NCBI RefSeq assembly: GCF_001509405.1
Contig: NZ_CP011502.1
Coordinates: 2,976,001 to 3,040,000, forward strand
Reading direction: 5' to 3'
Source: Aeromicrobium erythreum
GTDB lineage: Bacteria > Actinomycetota > Actinomycetes > Propionibacteriales > Nocardioidaceae
DNA: 64,000 bases
Made by a program: the position numbers and the translations under genes. The notes beneath the pieces are model-generated. The model ran no database searches, had not been told where the DNA came from, and worked only from the letters and a program-made list of their open reading frames with translations. Below, piece after piece: positions 28,223-37,825 of the stretch. How positions within the stretch are numbered: position 1 is the stretch's first letter; every line of letters starts with the position of its first letter.

Positions 28223-29320
28223 GTGAACCGCACCACGCTGCGCGTCGCCGCCCCCGCGGCGCTCGCCCTCACCCTCGCTCTCGGACTCTCCGCCTGCGGC
28301 GCGTCCAACGAGGGCGGCTCGGGCTCCGGCTCCGACTCCTCGCTCTCCGGCACCCTCAACGGCGCCGGCGCCAGCTCGCAGGAGGCCGCCGTCGACGCCT
28401 GGACCGCCGCGTTCCAGACCGCCAACAGCGACGTGACCGTCAACTACGACCCGGCCGGCTCCGGCGCGGGCCGCGAGCAGTTCATCGCCGGCGGTGTCGA
28501 CTTCGCCGGCTCCGACGCCTACCTGGACGACGACGAGCTCGCGCAGGCCAAGGAGCGTTGCAACGGTCCGGTCGTCGAGGTCCCCACCTACGTCAGCCCG
28601 ATCGCGGTCATCTACAACCTCGACGGCGTCGACGACCTGCAGCTCTCCCCCGCCACCATCGGCGGCATCTTCGAGGGCAAGATCACCAAGTGGAACGACG
28701 CGGCCATCAAGGCCGACAACCCCGACGCCACGCTCCCGGACACCGACATCACGCCGGTGCACCGCTCGGACGACTCGGGCACCACGAAGAACTTCACCGC
28801 CTACCTCGACGCCGCCTCCGGTGGCTCGTGGACCGGCGGCGAGGTCGAGACCTGGCCGATCAAGGGTGGCGAGGCCGCCCAGGGCACGTCGGGCGTCGTC
28901 CAGTCCGTCACCAACGGCTCCGGCACGATCGGCTACGCCGACGAGTCGCAGGCCGGCGACCTCGACAAGGCCAAGGTGAAGGTCGGCGACGAGTACACCG
29001 AGGTCACCCCCGAGGCCGCCGCCAAGGTGCTCGACACCGCCACGCAGGTCGAGGGCCGCGACGCCACCGACATCGCGCTCGACATCGACCGCAAGACGGA
29101 GGAGTCCGGGGTCTACCCGATCGTCCTCGTGTCGTACATGATCGGTTGTGAGTCCTACGACGACGCCGCCAAGGCCGACCTCGTCAAGGGCTGGCTCGAG
29201 TACGTCACCAGCGAGGAGGGTCAGAAGGAGGCCGCCGACAAGGCCGGCTCCGCCCCGCTGACGTCGGAGTTCTCGGGCAAGGTCGCCGAGGCCGTCAAGG
29301 CCATCAAGGCCGCCAGCTGA
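28223..29320 (+). CDS. pstS: Phosphate ABC transporter substrate-binding lipoprotein
   Basis: 365 residues. The signal peptide ends in a lipobox (GLSAC near residue 25), so the mature protein is lipid-anchored at Cys. Phosphate-site segments are visible: LNGAGASSQE, AGSGAGREQF, FAGSDAYL and HRSDDSGTTKNF. It captures phosphate for PstCAB. GTG 28223 with GAAGGGA upstream is preferred over GTG 28199. A PHO box lies upstream and a stable stem-loop separates it from pstC. Confidence 0.95.
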   Translation: MNRTTLRVAAPAALALTLALGLSACGASNEGGSGSGSDSSLSGTLNGAGASSQEAAVDAWTAAFQTANSDVTVNYDPAGSGAGREQFIAGGVDFAGSDAYLDDDELAQAKERCNGPVVEVPTYVSPIAVIYNLDGVDDLQLSPATIGGIFEGKITKWNDAAIKADNPDATLPDTDITPVHRSDDSGTTKNFTAYLDAASGGSWTGGEVETWPIKGGEAAQGTSGVVQSVTNGSGTIGYADESQAGDLDKAKVKVGDEYTEVTPEAAAKVLDTATQVEGRDATDIALDIDRKTEESGVYPIVLVSYMIGCESYDDAAKADLVKGWLEYVTSEEGQKEAADKAGSAPLTSEFSGKVAEAVKAIKAAS

Positions 29321-29325
29321 TCGGA

Positions 29326-29372
29326 TCCGGTCCCCGCCGCCTGTCCCTTCGAGGGCAGGGGCGGGGACCGGA
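29326..29372 (+). other. Stable stem-loop between pstS and pstC
   Basis: Outer arms TCCGGTCCCCGCC (29326-29338) and the exact complement (29360-29372) are extended inward by CCTG/CAGG and CCC/GGG with a TTCGA loop. No T-run follows. Such hairpins after a binding-protein gene often stabilise its mRNA or partly terminate, raising pstS over pstCAB; that role is inferred. Confidence 0.75.
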
Positions 29373-29414
29373 CCTGCTCCACCACCACCCCTCCAAGCAC
29401 TGGGAAGGACCGTC

Positions 29415-30365
29415 GTGACCTCGCAGCTCGCCCCCGAGCCCGCCAAGGCCCGCCGAACCCCGACGCGCCCCGGCGACCGAGTGTTCTTCGGCATCTCCTT
29501 CGGCGCCGCCCTCGTCATCCTGCTGACGCTCGCGGGCGTCGCCATCTTCCTGACGGCCGAGGGCATCCCCGGCGTCACCGCCTCGGCCGACGAGGTGAAG
29601 AGCGGGCTCTCGTTCCCCGCGTACGTCGGCCCCCTGATCTACGGCACGCTCCTCGCGGCCGTCATCGCGCTCGTGCTGGCCGTCCCCGTGGCGATCGGGG
29701 TGGCGCTGTTCATCTCCCACTTCTCGCCGCGTCGGCTCAGCGCGGTCTTCGGGTACGTGATCGACCTGCTCGCGGCCGTGCCCAGCGTCGTCTACGGCGC
29801 CTGGGGCATCATCTTCCTCGCGCCGACGATCGTGCCGTTCTACCGCTGGCTGTTCGAGAACCTGGGCTTCATCCCGCTGTTCGCGGGCCCGCCGTCGGCC
29901 ACCGGCAGCACGATCCTCACCGCCGGCATCGTGCTCGCGATCATGGTCCTGCCGATCGTGACCGCCATCTGCCGCGAGATCTTCCTGCAGACGCCGCGCC
30001 TGCACCAGGAGGCCGCGCTCGCGCTCGGCGCGACCCGCTGGGAGATGGTCCGCATGGCCGTCTTCCCCTACGCACGCTCGGGCATCGTCTCGGCGTCCAT
30101 GCTGGGTCTCGGCCGCGCGCTGGGCGAGACCATGGCCGTCGCCATGGTGCTGTCGCCCGCGCTGGTCGTCACCCCGAACCTCATCAGCTCGACCAACCCG
30201 AACACGATCGCGTCCAACATCGCGCTCAGCTTCCCCGAGGCCAGCGGACTCACGGTCAACGCGCTGATCGCCTCCGGCCTCGTCCTGTTCGTCATCACCT
30301 TCGCCGTCAACTTCGCCGCCCGCGCGATCGTGGACCGGCGCAAGGACTTCTCGGGAGCCAACTGA
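29415..30365 (+). CDS. pstC: Phosphate ABC transporter permease PstC
   Basis: 316 residues with six transmembrane helices. The coupling (EAA) segment EAALALGATRWEMVRMAVFPYARSG is recognisable when read in parts (ALGATRWEMVR; GRALGETMAVAMV). It forms the membrane channel with PstA. GGAAGG precedes GTG 29415. Its stop overlaps the pstA ATG by one base. Confidence 0.95.
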   Translation: MTSQLAPEPAKARRTPTRPGDRVFFGISFGAALVILLTLAGVAIFLTAEGIPGVTASADEVKSGLSFPAYVGPLIYGTLLAAVIALVLAVPVAIGVALFISHFSPRRLSAVFGYVIDLLAAVPSVVYGAWGIIFLAPTIVPFYRWLFENLGFIPLFAGPPSATGSTILTAGIVLAIMVLPIVTAICREIFLQTPRLHQEAALALGATRWEMVRMAVFPYARSGIVSASMLGLGRALGETMAVAMVLSPALVVTPNLISSTNPNTIASNIALSFPEASGLTVNALIASGLVLFVITFAVNFAARAIVDRRKDFSGAN

Positions 30366-31444
30366 TGACCACCACCGACCCCCGTCCCCAGCGTGACCGT
30401 GACGCCGAGGAGCTCCTGAGCTCCCTGCGCGGCAACACGCTGCCCCTGTGGGCGCCCCGCGTCGTCGTGGGCATCGCCGCCACCGTCGCGGTGCTGGGTG
30501 CCCTGAGCAGCCTCGGCATCGTCCGCGGTGTGCTGCTGGGCTGGCTGCTCACGTTCGCGCTGCCGATCTGGTCGCGCGTCGTCGAGGGCTCCCGCAAGGC
30601 GACCGACCGGCTCGTCACGCTGCTCGTCTACTCGGCGTTCGGCCTCGCGCTCATCCCGCTCGGCAGCATCATCTGGACCGTCTTCTCGCGCGGCCTGTCG
30701 GTGATGTCGGGCGAGTTCCTGACCTTCTCGATGCGCAACGTCGTCGGCGAGGGCGGCGGCATCTACCACGCGATCATGGGCACCCTGCTGATCACCGGGG
30801 CCGCCACCCTGATCAGCGTCCCGATCGGCCTGTTCACGGCGATCTACATCGTCGAGTACGGCGACGGGAACCGGGTCTCCAAGGGCATCCGCTTCCTCGT
30901 CGACGTGATGACCGGCATCCCGTCGATCGTGGCCGGTCTGTTCGCCTACGCCCTGTTCGTCCTGTTCTTCGGCGAGGGCGTCCGCATGGGGATCGGCGGC
31001 TCGGTGGCCCTCTCGGTGCTGATGATCCCGGTGGTCGTCCGCTCGAGCGAGGAGATGCTGAAGCTCGTGCCGAACGAGCTGCGCGAGGCGTCGCTCGCAC
31101 TGGGTGTGCCCCAGTGGCGCACGATCGCCAAGGTCGTGGTGCCGACGGCGCTCGCCGGTATCGTCACCGGTGTGACCCTCGCGATCGCGCGCGTGATCGG
31201 CGAGACCGCTCCCCTGCTGATCATCGCCGGCGCCACGGACTCCACGAACTTCAACCTGTTCGACGGACGCATGGCCACCCTGCCGGTGTTCGCCTACACC
31301 TCCATCCGCTTCCCGGGCGTCCCCCCGGAGTTCAGCATCGACCGAGGGTGGGGCGCCGCGCTCACGCTGCTCGTCATCGTGATGCTGCTGAACCTCGTCG
31401 CCCGGCTCGTGTCCTTCTTCTTCTCTCCCAAGGGCGAAAGGTAA
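30365..31444 (+). CDS. pstA: Phosphate ABC transporter permease PstA
   Basis: 359 residues. The first 100 contain extra hydrophobic helices before the conserved core, making it longer than many PstA proteins. The core has VEYGDGNRVSKGIRFLVD, GIPSIVAGLFAY and the EAA loop region EASLALGVPQWRTIAK with ARVIGETAPLL. It pairs with PstC, whose stop overlaps its start (TGATG), so translation is coupled. Confidence 0.95.
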   Translation: MTTTDPRPQRDRDAEELLSSLRGNTLPLWAPRVVVGIAATVAVLGALSSLGIVRGVLLGWLLTFALPIWSRVVEGSRKATDRLVTLLVYSAFGLALIPLGSIIWTVFSRGLSVMSGEFLTFSMRNVVGEGGGIYHAIMGTLLITGAATLISVPIGLFTAIYIVEYGDGNRVSKGIRFLVDVMTGIPSIVAGLFAYALFVLFFGEGVRMGIGGSVALSVLMIPVVVRSSEEMLKLVPNELREASLALGVPQWRTIAKVVVPTALAGIVTGVTLAIARVIGETAPLLIIAGATDSTNFNLFDGRMATLPVFAYTSIRFPGVPPEFSIDRGWGAALTLLVIVMLLNLVARLVSFFFSPKGER

Positions 31445-31450
31445 ACCCCG

Positions 31451-32230
<780 letters not shown>

Positions 32231-32267
32231 CCTCGACGGGCGCTCAGCGCCCGAGCGGGTCAGACAG

Positions 32268-32468
32268 GTCGAGTAGTGCGCGCCGAAGGCGCCTCTCTGT
32301 ATCGAGACCCAGCAAGAGTCCAGACCCCCGCACGACGACGAACGCCCGCTCCACCAGGAGCGGGCGTTCGTGCGCGCTGACGCAGGACCAACGGCAGCAA
32401 ACGCGCTCAAGCCTGGGCCCTGCCGGCGTCTCGATACAGACCGGCGCCTCCGGCGCGCACCACTCGAC
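32268..32468. repeat. 41-bp inverted repeat pair flanking the pst terminator
   Basis: 32268-32308 and the reverse complement of 32428-32468 agree at most positions (GTCGAGTAGTGCGCGCCG start, CTGTATCGAGAC end). The ends GTCGAGTAG and GTATCGAGAC are the same motifs that build the 25.2-26.1 kb array, so this is a member of that family. Confidence 0.8.
32340..32369. terminator. Hairpin terminator between pstB and pit
   Basis: A perfect 13-bp stem, GAACGCCCGCTCC with GGAGCGGGCGTTC, around an ACCA loop. No T-run follows, which is common for actinobacterial terminators. It may serve both convergent operons. Confidence 0.7.
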
Positions 32469-32502
32469 GCTGCCTCAGCGCTCCCTCGCTGCGCTCGGTC
32501 GG

Positions 32503-33528
32503 CTAAGGCAGGAAGAGCCGGGCGATGAAGTAGAACACCGCCGCCACGGCTGCGGCGGCCGGGATGGTGACGATCCAGGCGGTCACAATGCCCTTGGCCA
32601 CGCCCCACCGGACGGCGCTGAACCGCTTGGTGGCGCCGGAGCCCATGATCGCCGAGGTGATCGTGTGGGTGGTCGAGACGGGGGCGTGCAGGCCGATGGC
32701 CATGACGTACAGGACGGTCGCGGCCACGCCCTCGGCGGCGAACCCGCGGGGCGGGTCGAGGTCGATGATGCGTCGGCCGAGGGTGCGCATGATGCGCCAG
32801 CCGCCGGAGTAGGTGCCGGCCGCGATGGCGGAGGCGGCGGCGACGATGACCCACAGGGGAACGTCCGATCCGTCCTCGAACCCGCCGGCGACCAGGGCGA
32901 GGACGATGACGCCCATCGTCTTCTGCGCGTCCTGCAGGCCGTGGCCGAGCGACATGCCGGCGGCGGAGACGGTCTGCGCGTGCCGGAACCCGCGGCTGAC
33001 CTTGCCGGGGTTGGCTCGACGGAAGATCCACATGATGGCGGTCATCAGGGCGAACGCCCCGACGAAGCCGATGAGCGGCGAGGCGACCATCGGGATGGCG
33101 ACCTTCTCCACCAGCGTGCCCCAGTCGACGGTCGTCGACGACGCCGCACCGGCACCGACGATGCCTCCGATGAGGGCGTGCGACGACGACGACGGGATGC
33201 CGAAGTACCAGGTGATGAGGTTCCAGGTGATGGCGCCGACGAGCGCGGCGAGCACGATCGTCAGGCCGTGGGCGCGGTCGATGGACACACCCGACGACAC
33301 CTGGGAGTCGATGTCGATGATGCCTTGGATGGTCTGCGCGACGCCGACGCCGAGCAGCGCGCCGACGAAGTTGAGGACGGCGGCCATGGCCAGCGCGATG
33401 CGCGGTGTGAGGGCGCGCGTGGAGATCGAGGTGGCGATCGCGTTGGCGGCGTCGTGGAACCCGTTCGTGTAGTCGAAGACGAGCGCGATGACGACGACGG
33501 CGATCACCATCGCCAGGACGAGGTCCAT
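32503..33528 (-). CDS. pit: PiT-family inorganic phosphate transporter
   Basis: 341 residues with about ten transmembrane helices. Both PiT signatures are present: YTNGFHDAANAIATS near residue 22 and the inverted copy around VSTTHTITSAIMGSG near 285, plus SSSHALIGGIVG. It is a low-affinity, ion-coupled phosphate importer. It starts 3 bp after the DUF47 gene stop, the common DUF47-pit pairing. Confidence 0.95.
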   Translation of the reverse strand: MDLVLAMVIAVVVIALVFDYTNGFHDAANAIATSISTRALTPRIALAMAAVLNFVGALLGVGVAQTIQGIIDIDSQVSSGVSIDRAHGLTIVLAALVGAITWNLITWYFGIPSSSSHALIGGIVGAGAASSTTVDWGTLVEKVAIPMVASPLIGFVGAFALMTAIMWIFRRANPGKVSRGFRHAQTVSAAGMSLGHGLQDAQKTMGVIVLALVAGGFEDGSDVPLWVIVAAASAIAAGTYSGGWRIMRTLGRRIIDLDPPRGFAAEGVAATVLYVMAIGLHAPVSTTHTITSAIMGSGATKRFSAVRWGVAKGIVTAWIVTIPAAAAVAAVFYFIARLFLP

Positions 33529-33531
33529 GGC

Positions 33532-34149
33532 TCAGGACTCCTTGACGGCGATCTGCTCCACCGTGTTGGCGACCGACTCGAGCGCGTCGATGGCGTGCTC
33601 CAGGGAGTCGACGACGTCCTTGAGCTTGAGCACCTCGAGCGACTTGTAGCCGCCGCCGAAGAGGTCGGCGAGGATGCGTCGGTAGGAGCGGTCGCCCTGG
33701 TTCTCGAGCCGGTTGATCTCGATCCAGTACTCCTCGAGGTCCTTCATGGTGCGCAGGCGCGGCATGGCCTCGGCGGTGAGCTGGCAGGCGCGCTGGAGCA
33801 CCTCGACCTGCGCGGCGAACTGCGCGGGCAGCTCCTTGATCTCGTAGAGCCCGATGAGGTCGACGGTCTCCTCCATGAAGTCCATGACGTCGTCGAGGCT
33901 GCTCGCGAGGCGGTAGATGTCCTCACGGTCGAACGGGGTCACGAACGTGGAGTTGACCCGCTTGACGATCTTGTGGGTCGTCTCGTCGGCCTGGTGCTCG
34001 GCGTCGCGCATCTGCTCGGCGAGGGCGGTGCGGTCGACGTCGGGGTCGAGCACCTGCGCGAGCAGGTTGGCCCCGTCGACCAGGTGCGACGCCGACTCGG
34101 CGAAGAGGTCGTAGAAGGTGGTCTCCACCGGACGGATGCGGAATCGCAC
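33532..34149 (-). CDS. DUF47 / PhoU-like phosphate transport regulator
   Basis: 205 residues, all-helical (TIGR00153/DUF47 type), with a charged pattern such as MRDAEHQADETTHKI and TPFDREDIYRLASSLDDVMDF that matches PhoU-like metal-binding repeats. Paired upstream of pit, where such proteins modulate the transporter. GTG 34147-34149 has AGGAG 7 nt upstream; a longer open frame to 34206 lacks one. Confidence 0.9.
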   Translation of the reverse strand: MRFRIRPVETTFYDLFAESASHLVDGANLLAQVLDPDVDRTALAEQMRDAEHQADETTHKIVKRVNSTFVTPFDREDIYRLASSLDDVMDFMEETVDLIGLYEIKELPAQFAAQVEVLQRACQLTAEAMPRLRTMKDLEEYWIEINRLENQGDRSYRRILADLFGGGYKSLEVLKLKDVVDSLEHAIDALESVANTVEQIAVKES

Positions 34150-34239
34150 TCCAAGGCTCCTGTCGGGTCGGTTCAAGCCGAGACAACTGTAGGTGCTGGC
34201 GTTCACCGGGTGTCAATCGGCTGGACTCCCGAGAACGGG

Positions 34240-34401
34240 TCAGTGGACGTCGAGGCCGAGGAACGCGTCGATCTCTGCCTGCGACATGGGCGTCTCGCGC
34301 CCGGACGCGGCGATGATGAGCCGGCTGGTCAGCTCGATCTCGTCGAGCACGTCGTCGTCACGGAGACGATCGTCGAGGGGCTCGAGCACGAGAAGCTCCA
34401 C
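34240..34401 (-). CDS. Small acidic hypothetical protein
   Basis: About 53 residues from GTG 34399-34401, acidic and probably helical (DDVLDEIELTSRLIIAAS, QAEIDAFLGL). An upstream ATG at 34461 would add 20 residues of repeat-like composition. No family recognised. It lies between the DUF47 gene and tRNA-Lys. Confidence 0.5.
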   Translation of the reverse strand: MELLVLEPLDDRLRDDDVLDEIELTSRLIIAASGRETPMSQAEIDAFLGLDVH

Positions 34402-34536
34402 TGCTGGCAGGGGGTGGGAACCGCCGGGGGACGGTGCTTCCAGGGTAACGCGCCGTCTCACCTGTCGGGCCGGCTTCGCGCGATTGGGGCGCCCGCCCCA
34501 CGTCCCGTCCCGACGCTGGCAGACTGGGCCTCGCCA

Positions 34537-34609
34537 GGGCCTCTAGCTCAACTGGCAGAGCAGCGGACTTTTAATCCGCGGGTTGTGGGTTCGAGTCCCA
34601 CGGGGCCTA
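34537..34609 (+). tRNA. tRNA-Lys (anticodon TTT)
   Basis: A 73-nt cloverleaf without encoded CCA. Acceptor GGGCCTC pairs with GGGGCCT (two G-T wobbles), the D arm is GCTC...GAGC, the anticodon stem GCGGA/TCCGC holds CTTTTAA, and the T arm is GTGGG TTCGAGT CCCAC with discriminator A. Confidence 0.95.
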
Positions 34610-34734
34610 CCGATGCCGTCGTTCTCGTCGCGCCCGAAGCGGATCCGGCGCGGCGAGGCCGAACCGAGAGCGCCCCTGCTCTGTCGTCCGGCGACGACGC
34701 AACGCGCGACGCGGAAGTGCGGGATGGTTGTTCC

Positions 34735-34953
34735 ATGGAGATCGAGGCCTTGGGTCGCGCAGGGAACGTCCAGCTGGCTCGAGACCTCGGACGGAAGTTT
34801 CCCGGACTGTTGATCCAAGGAGACACGTTGCGGATCTTGCTCTCCGACTTGGAGGAAGAAGCCCCGGAGAGCTTCGCACTAGAGACCGTCCGGGACTGGA
34901 TAGCCACGTACGAGGAGCTCATGGCTCAGCGTGGCCTGAGACTGCCGTACTGA
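34735..34953 (+). CDS. Small protein resembling DUF6959
   Basis: 72 residues. The segment GRKFPGLLIQGDTLRILLSDLEEE resembles the short cytosolic DUF6959 family (RFPG-x-IQGD pattern). AT content is somewhat higher than in neighbouring genes (att, ttg and gaa codons). It is the first gene after tRNA-Lys in an accessory-looking stretch. Function unknown. No clear ribosome site is seen, so the start is uncertain. Confidence 0.6.
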   Translation: MEIEALGRAGNVQLARDLGRKFPGLLIQGDTLRILLSDLEEEAPESFALETVRDWIATYEELMAQRGLRLPY

Positions 34954-35095
34954 TCGGCGACGACACGACGGCAGGTGAGCGGTCGACCGCGCTCGCCGCT
35001 CCGATCGCCGAGGCGCGGAACTCCGCCGACGAGCACCTGCTCAACGCCCAGCTCGAGCCGGGCACCTTCCCGCGCCGCGGACGTCGCGGACGGAA

Positions 35096-35647
35096 TCACT
35101 GCACCTGCGACCAGTCCATGGCGAGGACGTCGTCGATCACTGCGACGTACTGGGAGCGGTCGAAGCGGGCGGACCAGACCTCGGCGTTGTAACCGGCGAA
35201 CGGCTCGTACGTGACCTGCCAGCCGATCTCACGCCACTCGACCGCATCGTCAGCGACGACGACCTCGGTCGTCAGCGCTCCGCAGTCCAGGTCCCCGCAG
35301 GGGCACTCGAGGAGCACGACGCGACCGTCCTCGAACGCGGGCCCGAAGGGGGCCCACGGAGTCCCCCTCCGCCCGAGCAGCCGGTCGAGCCGGGTGCGTT
35401 CGAAGCGCGGGACGAACGTCGGCAGATCCGTGCGGTCGCCCCGCAGACGCAGCAGCAGCTCGCGCCGCTGGTCCTCGTCCGCCGCGGCGTACAGGGGCGT
35501 CGTCGAGGTGGGGTTGTCGACGATCTTGCGGAGCGGGACGCCGTTGATCGTCCACTCCAGGACTGCCGTCGCCGACCCGTCCTGTCGCGAACGCTGGTCG
35601 CCGTCGAGGAGTGCGACGCGACTCGTCCGCACGCCCAGTCGGTCCAT
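35096..35647 (-). CDS. Hypothetical protein with CPCGDLDCG motif
   Basis: 183 residues, soluble, no signal peptide. The only striking feature is VLLECPCGDLDCGALTTEV near residue 110 (three cysteines in CXCX4C), which could bind a metal, followed by a Trp-rich acidic C-terminus (VEWREIGWQVTYEPF). I do not recognise a characterised family. It sits alone in the accessory stretch after tRNA-Lys. Confidence 0.6.
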   Translation of the reverse strand: MDRLGVRTSRVALLDGDQRSRQDGSATAVLEWTINGVPLRKIVDNPTSTTPLYAAADEDQRRELLLRLRGDRTDLPTFVPRFERTRLDRLLGRRGTPWAPFGPAFEDGRVVLLECPCGDLDCGALTTEVVVADDAVEWREIGWQVTYEPFAGYNAEVWSARFDRSQYVAVIDDVLAMDWSQVQ

Positions 35648-35849
35648 GACCGAAGGCTAGGGCTGACCCGGCCTGCGTCGCACCCACTGGACCCGACGCT
35701 CGCCACGTCGAGCACCTCGTGCCGTTGCAGGACAGCTGCCGTCATTGACAAGACGACTCGGACGCGGCCATCCTGGTCGGTTGCCTCGGCCGAGGGGACG
35801 GCGCGCGGTTGTCTGTCGCTCGCCTTCATCTCGTGAACGAGGTCGACAC

Positions 35850-36386
35850 ATGTCCAGGAGAGCTCGCCGGCGCGCGCGCCGGAACCCGACGTACGTCCCA
35901 CCGCTGCGGTTCTGGGTCGGTCCCCGCGGTGAGATCGGCTACCCGCCCGGCCTGGTGGGTTGGCCTGCGCCGCGCTCGTCAGGTCCAGCACAGCCCGCGC
36001 TCCCCCGCACCGAGGTCACCGGTGTGGAACCAGGGTCGCTGGCGGACGCTGCGGCCAGCGGCGACCTGGCCGACCTCCTCCTGCCCGACGGCAGCCAGCC
36101 GTACACCCACCACCTCCGCATCGAGCACTTCGCCTACACCTTCGTCCCCGTCCCGACCCTGACGCTGGTGCTGCCCCCGTCGTCGGACGACGGCCCGTCG
36201 ACGCGGGTGCGATTCGTCGACGCGGTGGTGACCGACTGGACGACCGAGGCGAGCTACTCCCCCGACGACCCGAACGACGAGCTGTGCGAGCTCCGGTGGG
36301 ACGGGTGGCGGACGTTCCTCCTCGACTTCCTGAGCTTCAAGATCATCGTCCGCGCGGGCCGTCTCGACGTCGAGGTGATCGAGTAA
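35850..36386 (+). CDS. Hypothetical protein
   Basis: About 178 residues from ATG 35850, with a strongly basic start (MSRRARRRARRNP) then a Pro-rich segment and an acidic C-terminal domain with many Trp/Phe/Tyr (FAYTFVPVPTLTL, WDGWRTFLLDFLSFKIIVRAG). The open frame extends upstream to 35745; the start is uncertain. No family recognised. It converges on the DUF222/HNH gene. Confidence 0.5.
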   Translation: MSRRARRRARRNPTYVPPLRFWVGPRGEIGYPPGLVGWPAPRSSGPAQPALPRTEVTGVEPGSLADAAASGDLADLLLPDGSQPYTHHLRIEHFAYTFVPVPTLTLVLPPSSDDGPSTRVRFVDAVVTDWTTEASYSPDDPNDELCELRWDGWRTFLLDFLSFKIIVRAGRLDVEVIE

Positions 36387-36469
36387 GCCCCGGCGAGCTG
36401 GCTGCGCACCGCCACCACCGTTCGAGCAACACGTCTCTCGTCGTGCCACCCGGCTGAGTGCCGTCGAGG

Positions 36470-37642
36470 TCAGCCGGCTCGGGTGCGACGGGCGTTGGTG
36501 CGTCGGGTGCGCAGGGTGCGGTGGGTCTGGTGCGTGTCGGGGTCGATGGTGAAGAACCCCTGGTGCACCGCTGCGTGACATCTCGGACAGAGCCCGATGA
36601 GGTTGGCGAGGTCGGTGGGGCCCCCGTCGGACCAGTACTCGATGTGGTGGACGTGGACCACAGGTCCGTGGCAGCCGGGTCCGGCGCAGGTGCCACCTTG
36701 TCGGTTGACGACGGCCTTGCGTTGGTGGGGTGTGGCGAGGCGGTGGGTGCGGCCGACGTCGAGGACGGTGTGCTTGCCGGCGGTCAGGATCGGGGTGATG
36801 TCGCTGTCGCAGAGCATCTGCTGCAGCTGCGTGGGGCCGATGGTGCCGAAGCCCGCGAGCTCGCCGGTCGCGGTGCTCGCGTCCTGGGCGAGGTCGGTGA
36901 GGTCAGCGGTGAGGGTGATGTGGGGGCGCACGCCCTTGTCCTGGGGCAGGCCGGAGGCGAGTACCGAGGACAGCAGGGCGTCCAGCGCCGTGACCCGGCG
37001 GATGCTGACGGGTCGGTCGTCCTCGGCGCAGGTGGGTGCGGACAGGGACTGCAGGACGGTCTTGAGCTTGGTGCCGGTGTCGAAGGGCAGGAACCCGGTG
37101 ACGGCCACGCCGTCGCCGACGACGGAGACCTTGAGGTCGTGGCGGTCCATGCCTTTGATCCAAGCCTCGTCGAGGTCGTCGGGGTGGGCGGTGGCGCGAA
37201 GCTTCTTGACGGCCTTGCGGATCTGGACGGGCTCGGCCCGCTCGGCCAGACGCAGCATCCAGTCCATCGAGTGTTCGACGACCATCGGGTCGATGTGGCG
37301 GGCGGCGTAGCCGAACGCGTCGACGTGGTCCAGGGACACGGCACCCTCGACGGCGAGTGACTCCAGGTCGGGCATGTCGCGCAGCGTCCGGCCGGAGCGG
37401 ACCAGCTGGCCCGCCTGCTTGCCGTCGAGGTGGAGCTGGTCGCGCAGCCAGTTCTTCAGGCTCGAGCAACCCTCGGCCTCGAAGTCCCGATGCTCGTCGA
37501 TCTCCGCGACCAGCGCCACCTTCTCCGCGTCGATCGCGTTGGAGAGTCCCTGCAGCAGCCGCAACGCGTCGGTGCTCGTCGGGTACGCACGCAGCTCAGC
37601 CGCGACGGCCTCAAGCCGGGCGGCGAGTGCGGTGCTGGACAT
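36470..37642 (-). CDS. DUF222 / HNH endonuclease (13E12-repeat family)
   Basis: 390 residues. An N-terminal DUF222 domain (residues about 10-290, e.g. GCSSLKNWLRDQ, GAVSLDHVDAF) is followed by a C-terminal HNH nuclease with CAGPGCHGPVVHVHHIEYWSDGGPTDLANL and LCPRCHAAVH. The family is very common and repeated in actinobacterial genomes; its role is unsettled. ATG 37640-37642 lies 6 nt after TATCAT, and a LexA-type box sits directly upstream, so it is probably leaderless and damage-inducible. Confidence 0.88.
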   Translation of the reverse strand: MSSTALAARLEAVAAELRAYPTSTDALRLLQGLSNAIDAEKVALVAEIDEHRDFEAEGCSSLKNWLRDQLHLDGKQAGQLVRSGRTLRDMPDLESLAVEGAVSLDHVDAFGYAARHIDPMVVEHSMDWMLRLAERAEPVQIRKAVKKLRATAHPDDLDEAWIKGMDRHDLKVSVVGDGVAVTGFLPFDTGTKLKTVLQSLSAPTCAEDDRPVSIRRVTALDALLSSVLASGLPQDKGVRPHITLTADLTDLAQDASTATGELAGFGTIGPTQLQQMLCDSDITPILTAGKHTVLDVGRTHRLATPHQRKAVVNRQGGTCAGPGCHGPVVHVHHIEYWSDGGPTDLANLIGLCPRCHAAVHQGFFTIDPDTHQTHRTLRTRRTNARRTRAG

Positions 37643-37655
37643 GCCTCCATGATAC

Positions 37656-37669
37656 CGAACGGGTGTTCG
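37656..37669. promoter_or_regulatory. LexA (SOS) box of the HNH gene
   Basis: CGAACGGGTGTTCG matches the actinobacterial/Gram-positive SOS box CGAAC-N4-GTTCG, including the RNRY centre. It abuts the -10 TATCAT (37649-37654), where bound LexA would block RNA polymerase. Confidence 0.75.
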
Positions 37670-37825
37670 AACATCAACACTTTGACGGCTCAAACGACCT
37701 GCAATTCCAGGATTTTTCCTTCGCGTCCACCGCGAAGGCCGACCCTGTCCGCCCCGCGAGGATCCTCTTGTCGCGAACGGCCCGGTCAGGCCGCACCCAC
37801 CCTCACCGGGCGCGCCGGCACGGGG

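Noticed and set aside
34192-34213. GTTCACCGGGT-GTCAATCGGCT as a PHO box for the DUF47-pit operon
   Set aside because: The second unit is a poor match and the orientation points away from the DUF47 gene; not enough to claim.
37718-37738. CCTTCGCG-TCCAC-CGCGAAGG hairpin as terminator
   Set aside because: The T-run is on the 5' side of the stem on the plus strand and As follow on the minus strand, so neither strand has a terminator tail.
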